From positions 310,001 through 374,000 of the forward strand of contig NZ_STGL01000001.1 of the NCBI RefSeq assembly GCF_004919085.1: 64,000 nt of DNA, written 5' to 3'. Both the position numbers and the translations under genes were made by a program. Positions 26,221 to 35,311 of this stretch are shown here, one piece after another. The notes beneath the pieces were generated by a model. That model was given only the letters and a program-made list of their open reading frames with translations, had not been told where the DNA came from and made no database searches. Each line of letters starts with the position of its first letter. Position 1 is the first letter of the stretch. The DNA is from Nocardioides sp. GY 10127 (GTDB lineage Bacteria; Actinomycetota; Actinomycetes; Propionibacteriales; Nocardioidaceae).

Positions 26221-27735
26221 GTGCTGCTCCACGAGGTCGTCGAGACGTCCACCCAGGTCGCGAGCACCCGCGCGCGCCACGCCAAGCGGGACGCGATGGC
26301 GGACCTGCTCGGCCGCACGCCGGAGGGCGAGGTGGAGGTGGTGGCGTCGTGGCTCGGGGGCTCCCTGCTCCAGCGGCGCACGGGGGTGGGGTGGCGCTCG
26401 CTGCAGGAGCTGCCGCAGCCGGCGGACCGGCCCTCTCTGGAGGTGCTCGTCGTCAACCGGACGCTGGACGCGCTCTCCGCAGTCTCGGGCCCGGGCTCCG
26501 TGGCGCGTCGGACCGCTCTGCTGGGCGACCTCCTCGGCCGCGCCACGGCCGAGGAGCAGCGCTGGCTGCGCTCGGTGATGACCGGCGAGGTGCGCCAGGG
26601 CGCGCTCGATGCCGTCCTGATCGAGGCGGCCGCGCTGGTGGCCGACGTGCCCGCCGCGGCCGTGCGCCGGGCGGCCATGATGGCGGGCTCCCCCGTCACC
26701 GCGGTGGTCGTCGCGCTCCGCGACGGCCTCGAGGCACTGGACGCCGTGGGGCTCGAGGTGATGCGGCCGATCCTGCCGATGCTGGCGTCCTCGGCGCCCG
26801 ACGTGGCCACGGGGGTGGCGAAGGCGGCCGGCCCGGCGCAGGGTGCCGTGGCGGTGGACGTGAAGCTGGACGGCATCCGGGTCCAGGTGCACCGCTCGGG
26901 CGAGGACGTGCGCGTCGTGACGCGGACGCTGGACGACATCACGAGCCGGCTCCCGGAGGTCGTGGCGGTGGTGCGGGCGCTGCCCGTCACGAGCGTCGTG
27001 CTGGACGGGGAGGCGCTGCTCCTCGAGGCGGACGGCCGGCCACGACCGTTCCAGGAGACGTCCTCACGCACCGCGCGGCAGGGGGCCACGGACCTGGCGG
27101 TGACCCCGTGGTTCTTCGACGTGCTGCACGTGGACGGGGAGGACCTCCACGACCGCCCGCTGGGGGAACGGCTGGAGCGGCTCGCCGCGCTGGTGCCCGA
27201 GGCGCACCGGGTCGCCCGGCTGGTCACCGGCGACCCCGAGGCAGCCGCCGCCTTCGCGCGAGAGGCCGTCGCCGCGGGTCACGAGGGCGTGGTGATCAAG
27301 TCCCTGGGCTCGACGTACGAGGCAGGACGGCGCGGTGCGTCCTGGGTCAAGGTGAAGCCGGTGCACACGCTGGACCTCGTCGTGGTCGCCGTCGAGCACG
27401 GGTCCGGGCGTCGTCGCGGATGGCTGTCCAACATCCACCTGGCCGCGAGGTCCGGGGACGACCTGGTGATGGTGGGCAAGACCTTCAAGGGGATGACGGA
27501 CGAGATGCTGGCGTGGCAGACGGAGCGCTTCCGCTCGCTCGAGACCGGTGACGACGGGTGGGTGGTGACCGTGCGGCCCGAGCAGGTGGTGGAGGTCGCG
27601 GTGGACGGGGTGCAACGCTCGACGCGCTACGGCGGCGGTGTCGCCCTGCGCTTCGCGCGGGTCGTGCGCTACCGGGAGGACAAGACGCCGACCGAGGCCG
27701 ACACGATCGAGACCGTGAGGTCGCTCCTGGCGTGA
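26221..27735 (+). CDS. ligB: ATP-dependent DNA ligase, LigB type
   Basis: A 504-residue ligase that seals DNA nicks using ATP, close in length and sequence layout to mycobacterial LigB (about 507). The N-terminal DNA-binding domain spans about residues 1-200. The adenylated lysine is Lys215 in VDVKLDGIRVQ. Later nucleotidyltransferase motifs include DGEALLL, HEGVVIKSLG and WVKVKPVHTLDLVV, followed by the OB-fold domain with VGKTFKGMTDEML and LRFARVVRYREDK. It is accessory to the NAD-dependent LigA. The GTG start has no ribosome site and a -10-like hexamer 6 nt upstream. It is divergent from a DNA glycosylase. Confidence 0.95.
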   Translation: MLLHEVVETSTQVASTRARHAKRDAMADLLGRTPEGEVEVVASWLGGSLLQRRTGVGWRSLQELPQPADRPSLEVLVVNRTLDALSAVSGPGSVARRTALLGDLLGRATAEEQRWLRSVMTGEVRQGALDAVLIEAAALVADVPAAAVRRAAMMAGSPVTAVVVALRDGLEALDAVGLEVMRPILPMLASSAPDVATGVAKAAGPAQGAVAVDVKLDGIRVQVHRSGEDVRVVTRTLDDITSRLPEVVAVVRALPVTSVVLDGEALLLEADGRPRPFQETSSRTARQGATDLAVTPWFFDVLHVDGEDLHDRPLGERLERLAALVPEAHRVARLVTGDPEAAAAFAREAVAAGHEGVVIKSLGSTYEAGRRGASWVKVKPVHTLDLVVVAVEHGSGRRRGWLSNIHLAARSGDDLVMVGKTFKGMTDEMLAWQTERFRSLETGDDGWVVTVRPEQVVEVAVDGVQRSTRYGGGVALRFARVVRYREDKTPTEADTIETVRSLLA

Positions 27736-27881
27736 CCTGCCGGGCTTCCGTCCGGGCCACGTGCTGGGTGGTCGAAGCCGCGACCGCCACGAAGTGCCCA
27801 CAGGTCCTTGTGTCGACTGGCTACTCCCCAGGCGCGGCTTGCTGTCGGCGAGGAGGCGGGCGGAGGCGGTGAGATCGAGCC

Positions 27882-29333
27882 ATGGCCCTCACCACCCTCG
27901 AGCTCCCCGAGAGCAGCCCGACGCCGACGTCGGCCTCCGTCGCGCGCCTGCTCGACGCCCTCCAGGGGGAGCTGGACGGGCTGGACCCCACAGCCCTCCC
28001 GGACGCCGAGCCCCAGGCGTTGGTGGACCTCGTGGAGGGCATCCAGCACCTGCGGTCGCGGCTCGCGGCACTCGAGGCCCGAGCCCTGGCGGCCGTGGAG
28101 GAGCGGGGGCTGGCACGCACCGAGCTCGGGTGGGGGTCCACCGCCGACTGGTACACCCATCTCGCCGGACTCCGCCGCGGCGCGGGTCGGCGGATCGTCG
28201 ACGCCGCCGTCCGTCTCGTCCGGGAACGTCCCGCGACGCTGGAGTCGATGGAGTCGGGTGCGACGAGCCCGGAGCAGGCGCACGTCGTCCTGGAACACCT
28301 CGACCGACTTCCGGGCGATGCTCAGCTGCGCGAGGTCGCGGAGCTGACCCTGCTCGACGAGACGCACCGGCTCAACGCCACCGACCTCGACCGGACGGCC
28401 GTGCGCATCCTTGCCCGGCTCGACCCCGACGGCACCGCCGCCCGCGAGGAGGCGGCGAAGGACCGCCTCGACCGGGTGGCCCACCAGCGCCGGTTCCTGT
28501 CCATCACCGACGACGGCTGCGGCGGGGTGCGTCTCCGTGGGCGAGGGACGCTGGAGGACGCGGCCGTGCTGCGGGCCGCACTGCTCCCGCTCACCTCGCC
28601 GGTCGTTGCGAGTGGGGACGAGGTGGCGCGTCTGGACCCACGTGACCATGGCACCCGGCTCTGGGACGCCGTGGTGCAGGTGGCACAGCACGCTCTCGAC
28701 ACGGAGCTGCCCCCTGAGACCCACGGGGCGCGGCCCCGGCTCAGCGTCACCGTCCCACTGGACGTGCTCCAAGGCGCCGCGCCCGACGACGTACCGGCGT
28801 CGGAGGACGGCACACCCTTGCCGGTCAGCACCCTGCGCCGGCTCGCCTGCGACGCCGAGATCGTGCCCGCCGTCCTGGGCTCACGCGGAGAGGTGCTGGA
28901 CGTCGGACGCAGCACCCGGGTGGTCCCCGTGTCGCTGTGGCGGGCACTGGTGGTGCGCGACGCAGGCTGCGCCTTCCCGGGCTGCTCGAGACCGCCCGTC
29001 ATGTGCCACGCCCACCACGTGCGCAGCTGGGCCACCGGTGGCGACACCGCGCTGCCCAACCTCGTGCTCCTGTGCGGCTCCCACCACCGCCTGGTGCACG
29101 GGTCCCCCTGGGAGGTACGGATCAACGCTGACGACCACCTGCCCGAGTTCCTGCCACCTGCGGATCGGCAGCCTGACCGGCACGGACACCGAGCGGCGGA
29201 GCACCCGCCAGACGACCCGTCGACAGGGGGAACGGTCGGGACGGCCGATGGTCCCGGGTGGACCCGGCACCGTGGTCGACCGGGTCAGCCCCGGGCGGAC
29301 CTTGCCCCGGACCCCCGCCCACCGGCAGGCTGA
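27882..29333 (+). CDS. DUF222 / HNH endonuclease-domain protein
   Basis: A 483-residue protein. The first ~300 residues form the DUF222 helical domain common in actinobacteria. A C-terminal HNH nuclease domain follows with CAFPGCSRPPVMCHAHHV and LCGSHHRLVH: paired Cys residues bind zinc, and the His-Asn-His set forms the metal-dependent nuclease core. A Pro-rich, probably disordered tail ends the chain. Many copies of this family occur per actinobacterial genome and their role is not established. The only ribosome-site candidate is GGAGG about 14 nt before the ATG. It converges on the thiolase gene. Confidence 0.85.
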   Translation: MALTTLELPESSPTPTSASVARLLDALQGELDGLDPTALPDAEPQALVDLVEGIQHLRSRLAALEARALAAVEERGLARTELGWGSTADWYTHLAGLRRGAGRRIVDAAVRLVRERPATLESMESGATSPEQAHVVLEHLDRLPGDAQLREVAELTLLDETHRLNATDLDRTAVRILARLDPDGTAAREEAAKDRLDRVAHQRRFLSITDDGCGGVRLRGRGTLEDAAVLRAALLPLTSPVVASGDEVARLDPRDHGTRLWDAVVQVAQHALDTELPPETHGARPRLSVTVPLDVLQGAAPDDVPASEDGTPLPVSTLRRLACDAEIVPAVLGSRGEVLDVGRSTRVVPVSLWRALVVRDAGCAFPGCSRPPVMCHAHHVRSWATGGDTALPNLVLLCGSHHRLVHGSPWEVRINADDHLPEFLPPADRQPDRHGHRAAEHPPDDPSTGGTVGTADGPGWTRHRGRPGQPRADLAPDPRPPAG

Positions 29334-29360
29334 CCGGCTCCGCCGGCGACTTTCGGGCGT

Positions 29361-30644
29361 TCAGGGACGCTCGAGGATGGCGGTCACGCCCTGGCCGCCG
29401 GCGGCACACACAGAGATGACCCCTCGTCCGCTGCCCTTGTCCGCGAGGAGCTTCGCCAGCACGGGGAGGATGCGTCCACCCGTCGCCGCGAACGGGTGAC
29501 CGGCCGCCAGAGACGACCCGTGCACGTTGAGCTTCTCGCGGTCGATCGACCCCATCGCCTCGGGGAGGCCCAGGCGCTCACGGCAGAAGACCGGGTCCTC
29601 CCAGGCCTTCATCGTCGCCAGCACCTGAGACGCAAAGGCCTCGTGGATCTCGTAGAAGTCGAAGTCCTGCAGCGTGAGCCCGGCCCTGGTGAGCATGCGG
29701 GCCATGGCATACGCCGGCGCCATCAGTAGTCCCTCCCCGCCGTGCACGTAGTCGACCGCCGCCGTCTCGTACTCCGTGAGGTAGGCCAGTACGGGGATGC
29801 CGTGCGCCTGCGCCCACTCCTCGGAGGCCAGCAGGACCGTCGAGGCACCGTCGGTGAGCGGGGTCGAGTTGCCGGCCGTCATGGTGGCCGCCTCGCCCTT
29901 CCCGAAGACGGGCTTGAGCTTCGCGAGCTTCTCCACCGAGGAGTCAGGCCGGAGGTTGGTGTCGCGATCCACGCCGCGGAACGGGGTCACCTGGTCGTCG
30001 AGCCATCCGGACTCGTAGGCGGCGGCGAGGTTCTGATGGGACGCGGCGGCCAGCTCGTCCTGTGCGGAACGCTCGACTTTCCACTCCACCGCGGTGAGGG
30101 CTGCGTGCTCACCCATGGACAGGCCGGTGCGCGGCTCGCTGTTGCGGGGGATGGCCAGTCCGATGTCGCCCGGACGCAACGACGACAGGACCCCGAGCCG
30201 CGCCTTGGCGTCGCGCGCGGTGTTGAGGTCGAGGAGCTTGCGACGGAGCCGGTCACTCACGGCGATGGGGGCGTCCGAGGCCGTGTCGGTACCGCCTGCC
30301 ACGCCGACCTCGATCTGGCCGAGCGCGATCTTGTTCGCCACCTGGATGGCTGCCTGGAGTCCGGTGCCGCACGCCTGCTGGATGTCGGTCGCGGGGGTCT
30401 CCGGTGACAACCCGGAACCGAGGACGGACTCCCTGGCCAGGTTGAAGTCGCGGCTGTGCTTGAGGACCGCGCCGGCCACGACCTCGCCCAGCCTCTCCCC
30501 CCGGAGGTCGAACCGGTCGACCAGGCCGTCGAGGGCCGCGGTCAGCATCTCCTGGTTGGACGCCGTGCTGTAGGCACCGTTGGCACGGGCGAAGGGAATG
30601 CGGTTGCCGCCCAGGACGGCGACGCGGCGGGTCTGCTTCAGCAT
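29361..30644 (-). CDS. fadA2: Thiolase (acetyl-CoA C-acyltransferase, FadA2-like)
   Basis: A 427-residue thiolase catalysing CoA-dependent cleavage, or condensation, of 3-ketoacyl-CoA. Active-site residues are Cys92 (QQACGTGLQAA), the His in GHPFAATGGR, the EIHEAFA motif and the second Cys in CAAGGQGV. The ATG is chosen from AAGGA 7 nt upstream; an earlier in-frame start would add 19 residues without a site. It is divergent from fabG4-htdX. The same three-gene set occurs in Mycobacterium tuberculosis as fadA2-fabG4-htdX (Rv0243-Rv0241c), from memory. A role in fatty-acid chain metabolism is inferred from that block. Confidence 0.92.
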   Translation of the reverse strand: MLKQTRRVAVLGGNRIPFARANGAYSTASNQEMLTAALDGLVDRFDLRGERLGEVVAGAVLKHSRDFNLARESVLGSGLSPETPATDIQQACGTGLQAAIQVANKIALGQIEVGVAGGTDTASDAPIAVSDRLRRKLLDLNTARDAKARLGVLSSLRPGDIGLAIPRNSEPRTGLSMGEHAALTAVEWKVERSAQDELAAASHQNLAAAYESGWLDDQVTPFRGVDRDTNLRPDSSVEKLAKLKPVFGKGEAATMTAGNSTPLTDGASTVLLASEEWAQAHGIPVLAYLTEYETAAVDYVHGGEGLLMAPAYAMARMLTRAGLTLQDFDFYEIHEAFASQVLATMKAWEDPVFCRERLGLPEAMGSIDREKLNVHGSSLAAGHPFAATGGRILPVLAKLLADKGSGRGVISVCAAGGQGVTAILERP

Positions 30645-30843
30645 GGGGAGGTCCTTGCGCTCTCGGCTGCCTGCACCAGAGGGTGGTGAGGTCCAGGTCA
30701 CGTATCGTGGACAGTGGAGGTTACTCGTCGGTTACATCGACGGGAACCACCCTGCCAGTGACGAGGACAACTCCGCAGCCGGCGCCCACGACGACGGGGC
30801 GGCGCTGCACCTCGCTCCCCCACCCATCCAGGAGACCCGCACC
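30645..30843. promoter_or_regulatory. Divergent control region of fadA2 and fabG4
   Basis: This 199-bp region contains GGTTAC twice in direct orientation (30719-30724 and 30730-30735), 11 bp apart, so both sit on the same helix face. A TATCGT hexamer (30703-30708) lies just upstream on the plus strand. The layout suggests a regulator that controls both fatty-acid genes. Confidence 0.4.
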
Positions 30844-32178
30844 ATGTCCGACCGCTACCAGGCGTTCACCGCCAGCCCGTTCGGCAAGCTGCTCGTGAAG
30901 AACCTCGGGCTCCCCGACCCGGTCCGGCTCGCCCGCTGGCACGACGGCGACGAGCTCGTCTCCGGCAGGGTCCTCCTCGTCGGGGACGGGCGACTCGCCT
31001 CGCCCGTCGCCAAGCAGCTGGACGCGCTGGAGATCGCCCACGAGCCGGTCCCAGCGCCGGAGACCCGCTATCGCGGGATCGTCGTCGACGCGAGCGGTCT
31101 CACCGACTCCTCCGCGCTCGGAGCACTGCGGGACGAGGTGGCACCCGTGATGCGCAGCCTGGAGACGTGTGCCCGGATCGTCGTCCTGGGCACCCCTCCG
31201 GAGCAGGTCGCCGGGTCGGCGCGCATCGCGCAGCGAGCGCTGGAGGGATTCACCCGCAGCTTGGGCAAGGAGATCGGACGCGGCGGCACGGTCCAGCTCG
31301 TCTACGTCGCCGAGGGCGCGGAGCAGGACGTCTCCAGCACGCTCGCGTTCCTCCTCTCCCCCAAGTCGGCCTACGTCTCCGGGCAGGTGGTGCGCGTGGG
31401 CGCGCACGGGTCCCAGCCGGCGGCCCCGGCGACCGACTGGCGGCGCCCCCTGGAGGGCAAGGTGGCGCTCGTGACCGGTGCCAGCCGCGGCATCGGTGAG
31501 CAGATCTCCCGGGTGCTCGCGCGCGACGGCGCGACGGTCGTGGGGCTCGACGTCCCGCAGGCCGCCAGCGACCTGCAGCGACTCACCTCCGAGATCGGCG
31601 GCGACTGGCTGGCCCTCGACATCACCGCCAAGGACGCCCCCGCTCGTATCGCGCAGCACCTGCAGCGCGAGCACGGCGGGGTCGACGTCGTCGTCCACAA
31701 CGCCGGCATCACCCGCGACAAGAAGCTCGCCAACATGAAGGCGGACCGCTGGGAGCAGGTCATCGCGGTCAACCTCACCGCCCCGGAGCGCATCACCCGC
31801 ACGCTGCTCGACGACGGCGTGCTCAACGACGGCGCCTCGGTCGTGGGGGTGGCCAGCATCGCGGGCATCGCCGGCAACGTCGGCCAGACGAACTACGCGA
31901 CGTCCAAGGCAGGCGTGATCGGGCTCGTCGAGGCGCTGCGCGACGACCTGCCGAACGGCGTCCGGATCAACGCGGTCGCCCCCGGTTTCATCATCACGCA
32001 GATGACGGCCGCGGTCCCGTTCGCCACCCGCGAGATCGGCCAGCGCCTCAACGCCCTGGCTCAGGGCGGGCTCCCCGTGGACGTCGCGGAGACCGTCGCC
32101 TGGTTCGCGGACCCCGCCTCGGCCCGGGTCAACGGCAACGTGGTCCGCGTGTGCGGCCAGATGATGCTGGGCGCCTGA
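30844..32178 (+). CDS. fabG4: High-molecular-weight 3-oxoacyl reductase (FabG4-like)
   Basis: A 444-residue short-chain dehydrogenase, nearly twice the usual FabG length, as in mycobacterial FabG4. Residues 1-200 are a degenerate Rossmann-like domain with no dinucleotide motif. Residues 205-444 carry the working SDR: VTGASRGIGEQ (NAD(P) binding), NAGITRDKKLANM, and the catalytic Tyr351/Lys355 (NYATSKAG). It reduces 3-oxoacyl thioesters. AGGAG lies 9 nt before the ATG. The next gene starts one base after its stop, so it is co-transcribed with the MaoC-type dehydratase. Confidence 0.92.
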   Translation: MSDRYQAFTASPFGKLLVKNLGLPDPVRLARWHDGDELVSGRVLLVGDGRLASPVAKQLDALEIAHEPVPAPETRYRGIVVDASGLTDSSALGALRDEVAPVMRSLETCARIVVLGTPPEQVAGSARIAQRALEGFTRSLGKEIGRGGTVQLVYVAEGAEQDVSSTLAFLLSPKSAYVSGQVVRVGAHGSQPAAPATDWRRPLEGKVALVTGASRGIGEQISRVLARDGATVVGLDVPQAASDLQRLTSEIGGDWLALDITAKDAPARIAQHLQREHGGVDVVVHNAGITRDKKLANMKADRWEQVIAVNLTAPERITRTLLDDGVLNDGASVVGVASIAGIAGNVGQTNYATSKAGVIGLVEALRDDLPNGVRINAVAPGFIITQMTAAVPFATREIGQRLNALAQGGLPVDVAETVAWFADPASARVNGNVVRVCGQMMLGA

Positions 32179-32179
32179 C

Positions 32180-33043
32180 GTGGGCGGGGTGGGAGCTCTC
32201 GCCCGCGCGGCGCTGCCGTCGGTGCCGGGCATAACCCTGCTGCCCGGGGTGCGGAAGGACCCGGCCGCGGGCCGCGCCGAGCGACTGGCACGGCGGAGGT
32301 CCGACGTCCGCATCGACGCCGAAGCGGCCGGACGCTACGCGGAGCTCTGCGGGTTCGCCCCGCGCGACGCCGTGCCGCTCACCTACCCCCACCTGCTCGG
32401 CTTCGACCTGCAGTTGGGTCTCATGGCAGAGCCCGCCTTCCCCGCACCGGCTCTCGGGCTCGTCCACGTCGAGAACCGGATCACCGCCTCACGCCGTCTC
32501 CATCCCGGCGAGGTCGTCGACGTCGAGGTCAGCGTCGGGCCTGCCCGTCCGCACCGCAGCGGAAGGGTGTTCGACTTCGTCACCACCGTCTGCGACGCGG
32601 AGTCCGGGGAGGTCGCGTGGGAGGAGTCCTCCTCCTACCTGCACCGCAGCAACGGGCAGCCGGATGCGCCGGGTCTTCTCGATCTCCCGCAGGTGCCCCC
32701 GACCGGCACGGTGTGGAAGCTGCCCGCCGATCTCGGACGTCGGTACGCATCCGTGGCCGGCGACTGGAACCCGATCCACGTCCATCCGTGGACCGCGAAG
32801 GCCTTCGGCTTCCCTCGCGCCATCGCCCACGGCATGTGGACCATGGCGCGCTGTGTGGCCTCCTTCGAGAACCGGCTCCCGCCGGCCTGCACGGTGGAGG
32901 TCGGGTTCCGCAAGCCGGTGCTGCTCCCGGGGTCGGTGGCGTTCGGCAGCCGTCTGCGCCCCGACGGCGGGCTGGACTTCAGCCTCTCCCGCCCGGGGTC
33001 GGACACCTGGCACCTGCTCGGCAGCGCCTACCCCGGAGCCTGA
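32180..33043 (+). CDS. htdX: MaoC-like 3-hydroxyacyl thioester dehydratase (HtdX-like)
   Basis: A 287-residue double hot-dog protein. The hydratase-2 motif is AGDWNPIHVHPWTAKAFGF, which holds the catalytic Asp and His, followed by AIAHGMWTMAR. The N-terminal hot-dog half is non-catalytic. It would dehydrate 3-hydroxyacyl thioesters in the step after the FabG4 reduction. The GTG starts one base after the fabG4 stop, so translation is coupled. Length matches mycobacterial HtdX (about 280). It converges on tesB. Confidence 0.88.
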   Translation: MGGVGALARAALPSVPGITLLPGVRKDPAAGRAERLARRRSDVRIDAEAAGRYAELCGFAPRDAVPLTYPHLLGFDLQLGLMAEPAFPAPALGLVHVENRITASRRLHPGEVVDVEVSVGPARPHRSGRVFDFVTTVCDAESGEVAWEESSSYLHRSNGQPDAPGLLDLPQVPPTGTVWKLPADLGRRYASVAGDWNPIHVHPWTAKAFGFPRAIAHGMWTMARCVASFENRLPPACTVEVGFRKPVLLPGSVAFGSRLRPDGGLDFSLSRPGSDTWHLLGSAYPGA

Positions 33044-33082
33044 CCCGGAGCCTGCCCGTGGACGGGGCAGAGCCCCACCCGA

Positions 33083-33940
33083 TCAGTGCTCCCGCGCGGG
33101 GTCCCTCCGGCGGATGAGCGCCTCCTGGGCCACGGACGCGACCAGGCGACCGTCCTGCGTGAACACGCGCGCGTTGATGAGCGCGCGAGCGCCGGCCATG
33201 CTCGGCGAGTGCTGGTCGTAGAGCCACCAGTCGTCGGCCCGGAAGGGCCGGTGGAACCACACCGCGTGGTCGAGCGAGGCCGCCATCGACCGGTTGTCGC
33301 CGAACCTCAGCCCGTGCGGGGCGAATGCGGGGCCGAGCAGCGCCATGTCCGAGCCGTAGACGAACGCGGCGGCCTGCAGCAGCGGGTCGGACGGCAGGTC
33401 CCGGCCGACGCGGAGCCACACTCGCTGACGTCCGGGCCGCTCCGGGTCGGGCGGCAGGACGTCGGCGGAGCTGCCCGCGTAGCGGATCTCGGAGACGTCC
33501 CAGTCGGTGAACCGCTTGCCCGGCGGTGCCGCGTCCCGCGGGTCGGGGCACTCCTCAGGGCCGGGGACGCCGACCGGCATGACGTCCTGGTGGTCCCAGC
33601 TCTCCTCCTCGCGCGCGAGGTCGACGGTCATCACGAAGATGGGACGCCCGTGCTGCCGCGCGAGCACGCGGCGGGTCGTGAACGACCGCCCGTCCCGCAG
33701 CTTCTCGACGTCGTAGATGATGGGCGCGCCGGTGTCACCGGGCTGGAGGAAGTACGAGTGCAGCGAGTGGATCGCGAAGCCCTCGCCCACGGTCCGAGCA
33801 GCCGCCACCACGGCCTGCGCGGCGACCTGCCCGCCGTACACCCGCGGGAGCTGCGAGGGCAGCTGCGACCCCCGGAACAGGTTGTCGTCGATGGTCTCGA
33901 GGTCGAGCAGGAACAGCAGCTCGTCGGTGGTGCTCGGCAC
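33083..33940 (-). CDS. tesB: Acyl-CoA thioesterase II
   Basis: A 285-residue double hot-dog thioesterase that hydrolyses acyl-CoA to free fatty acid and CoA. Family features include the opening LLDLETIDDNLFRGSQLP, RVYGGQVAAQAVVAA, HSLHSYFLQPGD, and DHAVWFHRPF near residue 230. The active-site Asp lies in the last of these motifs. Length equals that of E. coli TesB (286). The start is GTG with only a weak GGAAG site. Located between two fatty-acid operons, it may adjust CoA pools during beta-oxidation. PAC2 lies upstream on the same strand. Confidence 0.92.
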   Translation of the reverse strand: MPSTTDELLFLLDLETIDDNLFRGSQLPSQLPRVYGGQVAAQAVVAAARTVGEGFAIHSLHSYFLQPGDTGAPIIYDVEKLRDGRSFTTRRVLARQHGRPIFVMTVDLAREEESWDHQDVMPVGVPGPEECPDPRDAAPPGKRFTDWDVSEIRYAGSSADVLPPDPERPGRQRVWLRVGRDLPSDPLLQAAAFVYGSDMALLGPAFAPHGLRFGDNRSMAASLDHAVWFHRPFRADDWWLYDQHSPSMAGARALINARVFTQDGRLVASVAQEALIRRRDPAREH

Positions 33941-34035
33941 GATTCTTCCGGTTCTCCTGTGGTCCTGGCAAACGGTCCTGCAGACGGTCCTGGCGGAGCG
34001 GTCCTGCTCAGCCCGGGTGCGGGGTTCGGCGGGCC

Positions 34036-35082
34036 TCAGCCCTGGGGCCGGCCCCAGCCCTCGCCGGGCTCCTCGGGGTTCTCGGGGTCCGCCTGGTCGA
34101 GCTCAGCGAGGAACTGCTCGAACTGGCGCCCGAGCTCGTCGCCGCTCGGCAGCGGCTCGTCCTTGGCCAGCAGGCCCTCACCGGACTGCTCGGCCCGCTC
34201 GAAGGCGTCGTACTGCTGCTCGAGCGCCTCGACGACGTCCGCCACCTCGCTGTTGTCCTCGAGGTACCGACCGATCTCGGCCTCGCGGTCCTCGGCCTCC
34301 GCCCGTAGGCCCGAGAGGTCGATGGTGAGGCGACCGGCGATCTCCACCCGCTCGAGGAGCGAGGTGGACGCGCCGGGGTAGTCGAGCTGCGCCAGGTAGT
34401 GCGGCACGTGCGCCACGAACCCGAGCGCGGCGTGACCCCACTCCCCCAGGCGGATCTCCAGGAGCGCCTGGGCGCTGGACGGCACGCGGAGCTCACCGGA
34501 CCACGGGCTCGTGCCGGTGAGCAGGTCGGGGTCGTTGGCGTGCTGCGTCATGGCCAGCGGCCGGGTGTGCGGCACGGCCATGGGCACGGCGCCGAGGCTG
34601 ATGACCCGGTCCACGTCGAAGCGCTCGACGACGCGGCGCACGGCGCGCGCGAACGCCTCCCACCGGACGTCGGGCTCGGGGCCGTGCAGCAGCAGGTACG
34701 GGTTCCCGCCGGAGTCGTGAAGCAGTCGCACCACGAGGCGCGGCGCGTCGTAGTCGGTGTAGCGGTCGACGGAGAAGGTGACGGCGGGGCGACGCGCCCG
34801 GTAGTCGTGGAGCTCGTCGACGTCGAAGGTGGCCACCACCTTGCCGGGGCGCCAGCCCGGCGGGCGGGGCGAGGCCTCGCGGCCGGTCAGGTCCGCGCCA
34901 CCGACACCCGTGACCGGGCTGTCGTCGGCGATGTCGAGGAGGTGCTGCACCGCTCGGCGCGCGGCGTTGCCGGCGTCCAGGAACCCGTCGAGCGACAGCA
35001 CGAGCGTCAGGTCGACGTCCGCGTCGCGCTCGTCGAGCTCCGGCACCTCGTCGAGGATGTGCACGAGTCGGTCCTCGGCCAC
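34036..35082 (-). CDS. PAC2 family protein
   Basis: A 348-residue protein of the PAC2 (proteasome assembly chaperone 2-like) family, typical of actinobacteria. Visible features are LVLSLDGFLDAGNAARRAVQHLL (residues 27-49), RPAVTFSVDRYTDYDAPRL and a conserved ISLGAVPMAVPHTRP segment (about residues 155-170), plus an acidic C-terminal tail. Function in bacteria is not established; eukaryotic relatives assist proteasome assembly. I see no proteasome genes in this window. The GTG start has GGAGGA 5 nt upstream. It is divergent from fadA. Confidence 0.85.
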   Translation of the reverse strand: MAEDRLVHILDEVPELDERDADVDLTLVLSLDGFLDAGNAARRAVQHLLDIADDSPVTGVGGADLTGREASPRPPGWRPGKVVATFDVDELHDYRARRPAVTFSVDRYTDYDAPRLVVRLLHDSGGNPYLLLHGPEPDVRWEAFARAVRRVVERFDVDRVISLGAVPMAVPHTRPLAMTQHANDPDLLTGTSPWSGELRVPSSAQALLEIRLGEWGHAALGFVAHVPHYLAQLDYPGASTSLLERVEIAGRLTIDLSGLRAEAEDREAEIGRYLEDNSEVADVVEALEQQYDAFERAEQSGEGLLAKDEPLPSGDELGRQFEQFLAELDQADPENPEEPGEGWGRPQG

Positions 35083-35311
35083 GTGGGTCCTCCGTCCTCG
35101 CTGGTTGCAGGGCGCCCGTCGGGGGGTTCCGGTCGGCGCCGCCGTCCGTCCAACCGGCGACGTCCCACGATATTCCGCCGGGGCCCGTGGAGTCGGTAGC
35201 AGGACGCGTCCGGCGACACGGACGTGACGCGCCGCACACCTAGTACTCGCGCGACCTAGTTACTAGGGAGTAACGTTGTGCGGGCAAGCTCCGCCCACCA
35301 CAGGAGGCCCC
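35083..35311 (+). promoter_or_regulatory. fadAB operator and promoter region
   Basis: Two overlapping palindromes lie at 35255-35267 (CCTAGT-T-ACTAGG) and 35259-35274 (GTTACT-AGGG-AGTAAC). An additional CCTAGTAC occurs 16 bp upstream at 35239-35246. TAACGT (35271-35276), a -10-like hexamer, overlaps the second palindrome. A repressor bound here would block the promoter. The remaining bases to the PAC2 start show nothing notable. Confidence 0.6.

Noticed and set aside
27882..29333. Mobile intron or homing endonuclease
   Set aside because: The HNH domain is joined to DUF222, a chromosomal family found in many copies in actinobacteria. No intron, repeat or target duplication flanks it.
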